Source of the DNA: Progne subis subis
Taxonomy: Eukaryota > Chordata > Aves > Passeriformes > Hirundinidae
Length of the DNA stretch: 64,000 nt
Direction: 5' to 3'
Assembly (NCBI GenBank): GCA_022316685.1
Contig: JAKJHU010000039.1
Coordinates: forward strand, 6,790,308-6,854,307
In this document: piece after piece, positions 59,308-64,000 of the stretch
How positions within the stretch are numbered: the first letter of the stretch is position 1
Layout: each line of letters begins with the position of its first letter
The notes under the pieces: generated by a model
Database searches by the model: none
Told to the model about the DNA's origin: nothing
Seen by the model: only the letters and a program-made list of their open reading frames with translations
Made by a program: the position numbers and the translations under genes

Positions 59308-60737
59308 TCAGTCTTTTTCATTTTAAATGTTGAAAAGTTGATATTCAAGCCTTCTGAAATTTTGTTTATGTCACAATGTTTTAGTGGAACATTCAAATTG
59401 GCTAGCATCTTATATTGCACAAAACAAACTTTGTGGATGCTTTTATTAAAACTGTGATACTTATTGATCTCAAAATAGATGCAGGTATAACTATTGTCAT
59501 TATTATTTGCTTATTATGTGCAAATTTTCTCTTAAAACAATAATATGCTCCATTTAGAACTTTTTATTTTGCTAACTATTCTCAAGGGAATAAACATCCT
59601 CCAGCAACTTTCTAAACAATGTTCTCTTCAATGAAGCATGTATTACTATCTTAACAAGTCAAATAAGTGAATAGTCATACATTCTCAATGAATATTTGAG
59701 GAAGTGAGGATATTCAGGCAGCTTAATGTTATGCACCTGATTAATTTATTAGGGAGGATGCAACATTATATAGGCTCTTGCAATACGGACTATAAACCCT
59801 TTATGTTTGCATAAAAACAAATTTAATATTCCAAGTAGAAAGGTGCCCAGCACCTTAATATTAGTTAATTCACTGTCCAACTTTTCTGCAAAGGAGCTGC
59901 TGTATTTTAAGGAAAAATAAATACTTGCTTGAAATTTATGAGACTCATGACACATGCATCCATCCCTGTTCTAAAGTAACTTCACCCAGTTCCGCTAGTA
60001 CCCAGACCAAGTTTGAGGAACTCAAAGGAAGCTGAAACACCGTCTTGACACAATCCTGAAATATCAAAAACTTCAGGAAACAAAGCAGATTTCAGTATAA
60101 CTGATGAAATTCCCCAGCCACCCTGTCCCCATATTTTCCGGGATAAAACACCATCTCTGACTGCTGCTGTCTTGTCCAGTGAGTGCAGCTGAAGGTATCT
60201 ACAGCCTGATGGAAACATGGTTTTTCTCACTAGTGGTGTGGTCCCATGGCCCACATACAACAGATGAAATTGTTTTTTGTTTATTGGGGATGGTAGTAAT
60301 GGGGATCAGTAATGTCACAGGCTGGCTGCTCAGATGACTCTAAGGACAGAAGGAAGATTACTTCATTTCCTGAGAAGAAAAAAAAACAAAAAAAACCACC
60401 AGAGCACCTGACAAGGCTGCATTTACCTAACCACGTGAGCTTCATTAGCTAATCAAGACTATGCTCAAGACAGACACACAAACCACTATGCATAGGAGCT
60501 GTAACAAGGGTTGGAAAAGAGTAAATCCTTGGCCATTTCTCCCAACAATTAAATTTAAGCACTGATTTTATGCAACAATTAAGAGTCATTCACTGCCTCT
60601 GACAATAATCTGGCATATATTATCTTCCTCTTCCGGTACAATGATCAGTAAAACAACTGGAGATTGGTGGCAAAATTACAGGCAGAAAAACTTAAACCAG
60701 GATTATAACAAAACGCCTGGAGAGGCTAACTAAAGTA

Positions 60738-60741
<4 letters not shown>
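59308..60741. other. unique noncoding sequence
   Basis: No gene is supported. An A/C-only tract lies at about 60378-60400. Short minus-strand frames (59749-59955, 59982-60260) carry no motif. Confidence 0.55.
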
Positions 60742-60796
<55 letters not shown>

Positions 60797-60815
60797 TGGT
60801 TTTATTCAGGTTTAT
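60742..60815 (-). repeat. poly(T) 42 nt with (GT)7; AATAAA on the minus strand
   Basis: T run at 60742-60783, then (GT)7G to 60798. On the minus strand the order is CAAAATAAACCTGAATAAAACC, the (CA)n and the A run. Two AATAAA hexamers therefore precede a long poly(A). This may be a retroposed RNA end whose tail has partly turned into a CA microsatellite. No target-site duplication was found. Confidence 0.45.
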
Positions 60816-60989
60816 TTTGCCCAGACCTTTCAGCCATAAATAAAGAATATCCAGCACTTCTCTGAAGTACCTTGTAAGGAATGATAGTGAGAGCAAAACA
60901 TTGCTAAACAGTTCTGGAAGTGTATTTAGAAGCCAAACTTGATCTAATGAGTGCCAATGATTTCTACACTCTGTAACTCAATTATGCTT

Positions 60990-61260
60990 CTTGTCTGACG
61001 TCACTACACAAACCACTTGAGATGCAGAAGACAATTCAGCACCCAAACTCACTCCAGTCGCTGGTTTTTTTTCTGCAGAGTTCCAGCAAGGGTCCCAGTC
61101 TGCAAGCACTGAGATGCTGATTCTACAATACTGTTGTCTTTCTCCTAGGAAGTTGCCTAGGACCACCAACTCATTTCCCACAGGCCATCCAGGAGCCATC
61201 CGATGATAATGGGTTTTAGTTTCCACCCACCTGGGCTGCATTCAAACTAGTGACCTAAGG
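60990..61260 (-). other. composition island, possibly an ancient repeat or conserved element
   Basis: The stretch is noticeably richer in G and C than its neighbours and nearly free of homopolymers. On the minus strand it starts with GGTCACTAGTTTGAATGCAG, which weakly resembles a tRNA B box (GTTCGAATC). It continues through CTGGATGGCCTGTGGGAAAT and GGTCCTAGGCAACTTCCTAG. An 87-codon minus-strand frame (60978-61241) covers it but has no domain I recognise. The poly(A)-like end lies about 200 bases downstream on the same strand, so the whole could be one old retroposed unit. This is inference only. Confidence 0.3.
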
Positions 61261-63105
61261 TGAAGGTCTCCACATCCCATTACCAAACCCTCAAGCCATT
61301 TAGTATCCTCATGTAGTAAGCTTTTCCCAGAACATAAAGTCAAGAGACAGTAAAGAGCTGTCTATATCTGAAATCTGTTCTCAAGTACATGGTCAGTCAA
61401 AGCCTTTTGATGCAAGTATAGTAATTCAGGTATTAAATTGGCTGAATAGTTTTCAATCAATACTGAAAAGCTCTGTGAAAGGAGAACATAGATAAAAATT
61501 AAAGTACAATATTATGTCATAAAATCTGAAATTAACGTTAGATAGTCCTAAATTTAAATATTGCTATTAACAGATATGAAGGGTCTTTATGGTCCAATTA
61601 AAAAAAACAAAACAAAAAACCCAACAAACCATCAGCAGGAAATTTGAAAATGTTAAAAGTGATTCCAACAACGTCAGCATTATTATCAAGACATCAAAGT
61701 ATATCTATTTTTAATAAATTAAAGACTCAGCTACACGTAAATTACATGTTTAGCACTTAATGCTGTATTCACATACAGTGTATTTTATGTTCGCTAATGC
61801 TAGACATTTTAATACACAGTTTAAAATTTTAGGAAGTGTAAATTATCTTGTGTTGAATATGCCAAGTACTTCAGAAGTGTTAATTAATGTATTATTAAAG
61901 CAGTTTTTAGGAGGAGTGAAGATATTTTAAGAACTATGAGTTTTGACTAGAGTAAATGCACATATATTTGCAACTAGTTTAACAATTTAATAAAAAGGAT
62001 CTTGTACTAAATAAGATAAAAGGTCTTTTGGGGGTGGGGTTTTATGTTTTCTGGTTTTATTTAGTTCTCCTTAAATAAACATACCAAATACTTTGCTATG
62101 TTAAAAAGACTTTCACTGTAACACTCAGCCTTGAATAAATCAGATAAAGATGAAAGTGAAGTATTTTGCCACCAGTGTTTCTTACTTAACTCACTCAGTT
62201 ATGCCTTTCAGCTTGGTATATTTTATATGAACGATATCTTGTTAAAACAACTGTTGAAGGCAAGTCATGTCATATCATATCAGCCACAGACCATACCCTA
62301 TGGGAGCTCAAATACTCCAAAATCTATGTTAATATAATCCTGCCACACAATTCTACTACAGAAATACAGCAGGTTTTCTGTGACATGCAAGACTCCATTG
62401 AAGTACCACCTGATCTGTATGTCTTCCAGAAATGAGGTAAAGCCATCACAAGGATTATACTGAATCAATTTAGGAAGGTAAAAATTGTTAACATGCACTA
62501 TAATATAGCTTTGTAAGTGATTCTAATCTCTATATCAACTAACAAGGAGGCTGCACTTCTCAATGCAGTTTCCAATACTGTAGGAGCCGCTGTGGGACAG
62601 CAATATTTTCTGGCTCAGGAGACAAATGTAACTTCTCAATGAGGGTTTGAAGCTTTATAATACAAGATTTTCTATGCATTACACCGTGTGCTTCCACCAT
62701 TCCTTTTCAAAATGGTTTTAAAAAGACTTAGATAGGCCAGAAGCCATGTAATTTTAAGTGTGTTTTGCCCTGGTCACAAAGACTAAATACAATTGCTAGG
62801 ACATCCAGAATCTCTGTTTGAATATTTCCTTCAGAGACAGAGTAATACCTGTTGAAGGGTTTCGGACCTCAGAAAAATCTTTAACTGAAAAAGTAAACAA
62901 AACAGGAGACTACGGGGGATAAAACAGAGCTATTGAAGTACATAAGTCGTTCGCCCCCCTCCATGAACGCACTGAGAACTCCCATATTATAGAGACCAGA
63001 AAAGTGAAGGCAGAAACTCTCATGAAGATGCTTAAGAATTTTAGTAAGCTAGTCTAGAAGTCCTTGCCAAGAAAGTCTAACTTTATTATTAGGGCTGGAT
63101 GAAAT
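61261..63105. other. unique AT-rich noncoding sequence
   Basis: No gene is supported. An A/C-only tract lies at about 61600-61630. Open frames of 66 to 68 codons are featureless. Confidence 0.55.
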
Positions 63106-63178
63106 AAATCTATTTGATCTATCTCAAATAGAAAAATAGATTTGAATCTATCTCAAATCTATTTTTTTTTTTTTTTAA
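63106..63178. repeat. nested direct and inverted repeats ending in poly(T)
   Basis: AAATCTATTT occurs at 63106-63115 and 63155-63164, and its exact complement AAATAGATTT at 63134-63143. CTATCTCAAAT is also duplicated. The second AAATCTATTT leads into a T run to about 63177. The array can fold in alternative hairpins. It is probably a slippage-grown local structure. Confidence 0.85.
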
Positions 63179-63458
63179 TTAGGAAAAAACTGCACTGAAA
63201 AAACCTGAAACCAATAAACAAAACCAAACCTGGCAAAGTTTAACCAGGCCACTCTGCAGGCTGACATTCAAGTCTTAGACTGTATTTTTCAAAATATTTT
63301 CCCTTTACTGACAGAAGCTGCTATAAAAAAATTGTTTCAGCGTCCAGCTGATGATTGACAGTGGGGCCAGAGAGACTGTAGTAGGCTTAAGCAAGTAAAA
63401 AGAGCCCTAGCTGTGCCACTACAGTGATGAAGTAGAACGTTTTCACAAAATAATACAA
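63179..63458. other. unique noncoding sequence
   Basis: Nothing recognised. It is the immediate target region of the right-hand CR1. Confidence 0.55.
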
Positions 63459-64000
63459 TCACAGAATATACCAAAGTGAAAAGGACCCATAATGATCATG
63501 AGTCCTGCACAGGACCATCCCCGAGCTTCACATCATGTGCCCTAGACTGCTGTCCAAACGCTTCTTGAACTCTATCATGCTTGGTGCTGTGATCACTTCT
63601 CTGGGGAGCCTGTTCCAGTGCCCAGCTCTCGGTGAAAAACCTTTTCCTAATACCAACTTAAACCTCCCCGGACACAGCTTCAGGTCACTCCCTTGGTCAT
63701 TCCCCAGTGACCTTGTCACTGGTCATCACAGAGATCAGTGCCTGCCCCTCCTCTTCCCCTCATGAGGAAGCTGTCAACTGAAATGAGGTCTTCCCTCAGT
63801 CTCCTTCAGGCTGAACAGACCAAGGGACCTCAGCTGCTCCTCATACGGCTTCACCTCCAGAGCCTTCAACGTCTTCACTGCCCTCCTCTGGACACTCTCC
63901 AATAGCTTAATAAGCTTTCTTACATTGTGGCACCCCAAACTGCCCCCAGCCCTCGAGGTGAGGCTGCCCCAGCTGCAGAGCAGAGCAGGACAGTCCCCTC
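63459..64000 (-). mobile_element. CR1 LINE, minus strand, continues beyond the window
   Basis: This is the best preserved CR1 in the window. In plus-strand order it has ATCACAGAATATACCAAAG, the tail, then GACCATCCCCGAGCTTCACA, GCTTCTTGAACTCTATCATG and CTGGGGAGCCTGTTCCAGTG. GGTCTTCCCTCAGTCTCCTT, AGGCTGAACAGACCAAGGGA, CTCAGCTGCTCCTCATACGG, CTGCCCTCCTCTGGACACTC and the GAGGTGAGGCTGCCCCAGCT block follow. This is antisense to the ORF2 3' part and 3' UTR of avian CR1. It still has much higher GC than its surroundings and intact landmarks, so it is younger than the other copies. The 5' limit is outside the window. Confidence 0.96.
63528..63719 (-). pseudogene. CR1 ORF2 protein C-terminal remnant
   Basis: A 63-codon open stretch inside the CR1 copy encodes the conserved C-terminal tail of the CR1 reverse-transcriptase polyprotein. 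The segment WNRLPREV followed by TAPS and EFKKRLD is recognisable at residues about 36-57. Upstream in the same strand the frame is closed by stops, so the endonuclease and reverse-transcriptase domains are not continuous with it. It is a fossil of the element's own protein, not a host gene. Confidence 0.7.

Noticed and set aside
1..64000. CRISPR array, prokaryotic operon, phage or plasmid system
   Set aside because: There are no regularly spaced repeats, no dense ORFs and no ribosome-binding sites. CR1 elements and long homopolymers show this is vertebrate DNA.

Overview
The window looks like a stretch of bird nuclear chromosome, either intergenic or deep intronic. The evidence is eight CR1 non-LTR retrotransposon pieces with the short 3' UTR and octamer-type tails of avian CR1 (ATTCTATG or TCACAGAAT families), no Alu/L1-type repeats, AT-rich unique sequence, and many short microsatellites and homopolymers. 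Crocodilians and turtles also carry CR1, so 'bird' is a strong inference, not a proof. No bacterial, plasmid or phage features are present: there are no tightly packed ORFs, operons or ribosome-binding sites.

I find no protein-coding gene I can support. All open frames are short; the longest is 189 codons and reads through a poly(A/T) tract. None shows a recognisable domain except a small CR1 ORF2 C-terminal remnant at the right edge. Small exons without diagnostic motifs could be missed by eye.

Layout: 0-5.4 kb is unique AT-rich DNA with a purine tract around a 55-nt A run. A diverged CR1 reverse-transcriptase relic lies at 5.4-6.1 kb. 6.1-14.1 kb is unique DNA with an alternating purine/pyrimidine block near 9 kb and a (TG)(TA) microsatellite near 10.6 kb. 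A CR1 3' end sits at 14.16-14.51 kb. A half-tRNA-like segment (19.40 kb) and a probable ancient hAT/Charlie-type DNA transposon relic with terminal inverted repeats and matching 8-bp flanks (20.50-20.93 kb) follow. 20.9-32.4 kb has no transposon I can recognise. CR1 copies recur at 32.4, 38.2, 38.7, 44.2 and 50.3 kb. A diverged tandem duplication with a period near 140 bp lies at 54.6-54.9 kb. Long poly(A/T) tracts occur at 47.35, 48.8, 59.3 and 60.7 kb, three of them just downstream of an AATAAA hexamer. The right edge (63.46-64.0 kb) is a better preserved CR1 on the minus strand that runs out of the window.

There are no cooperating genes to describe. The items most worth a second look are the hAT relic, the tRNA-like half, the tandem duplication, the AATAAA-poly(A) junctions that may mark retroposed transcript ends, two perfect 13-bp hairpins, and two composition islands (8.6-8.9 kb and 61.0-61.26 kb) that could be conserved noncoding or ancient repeat sequence.
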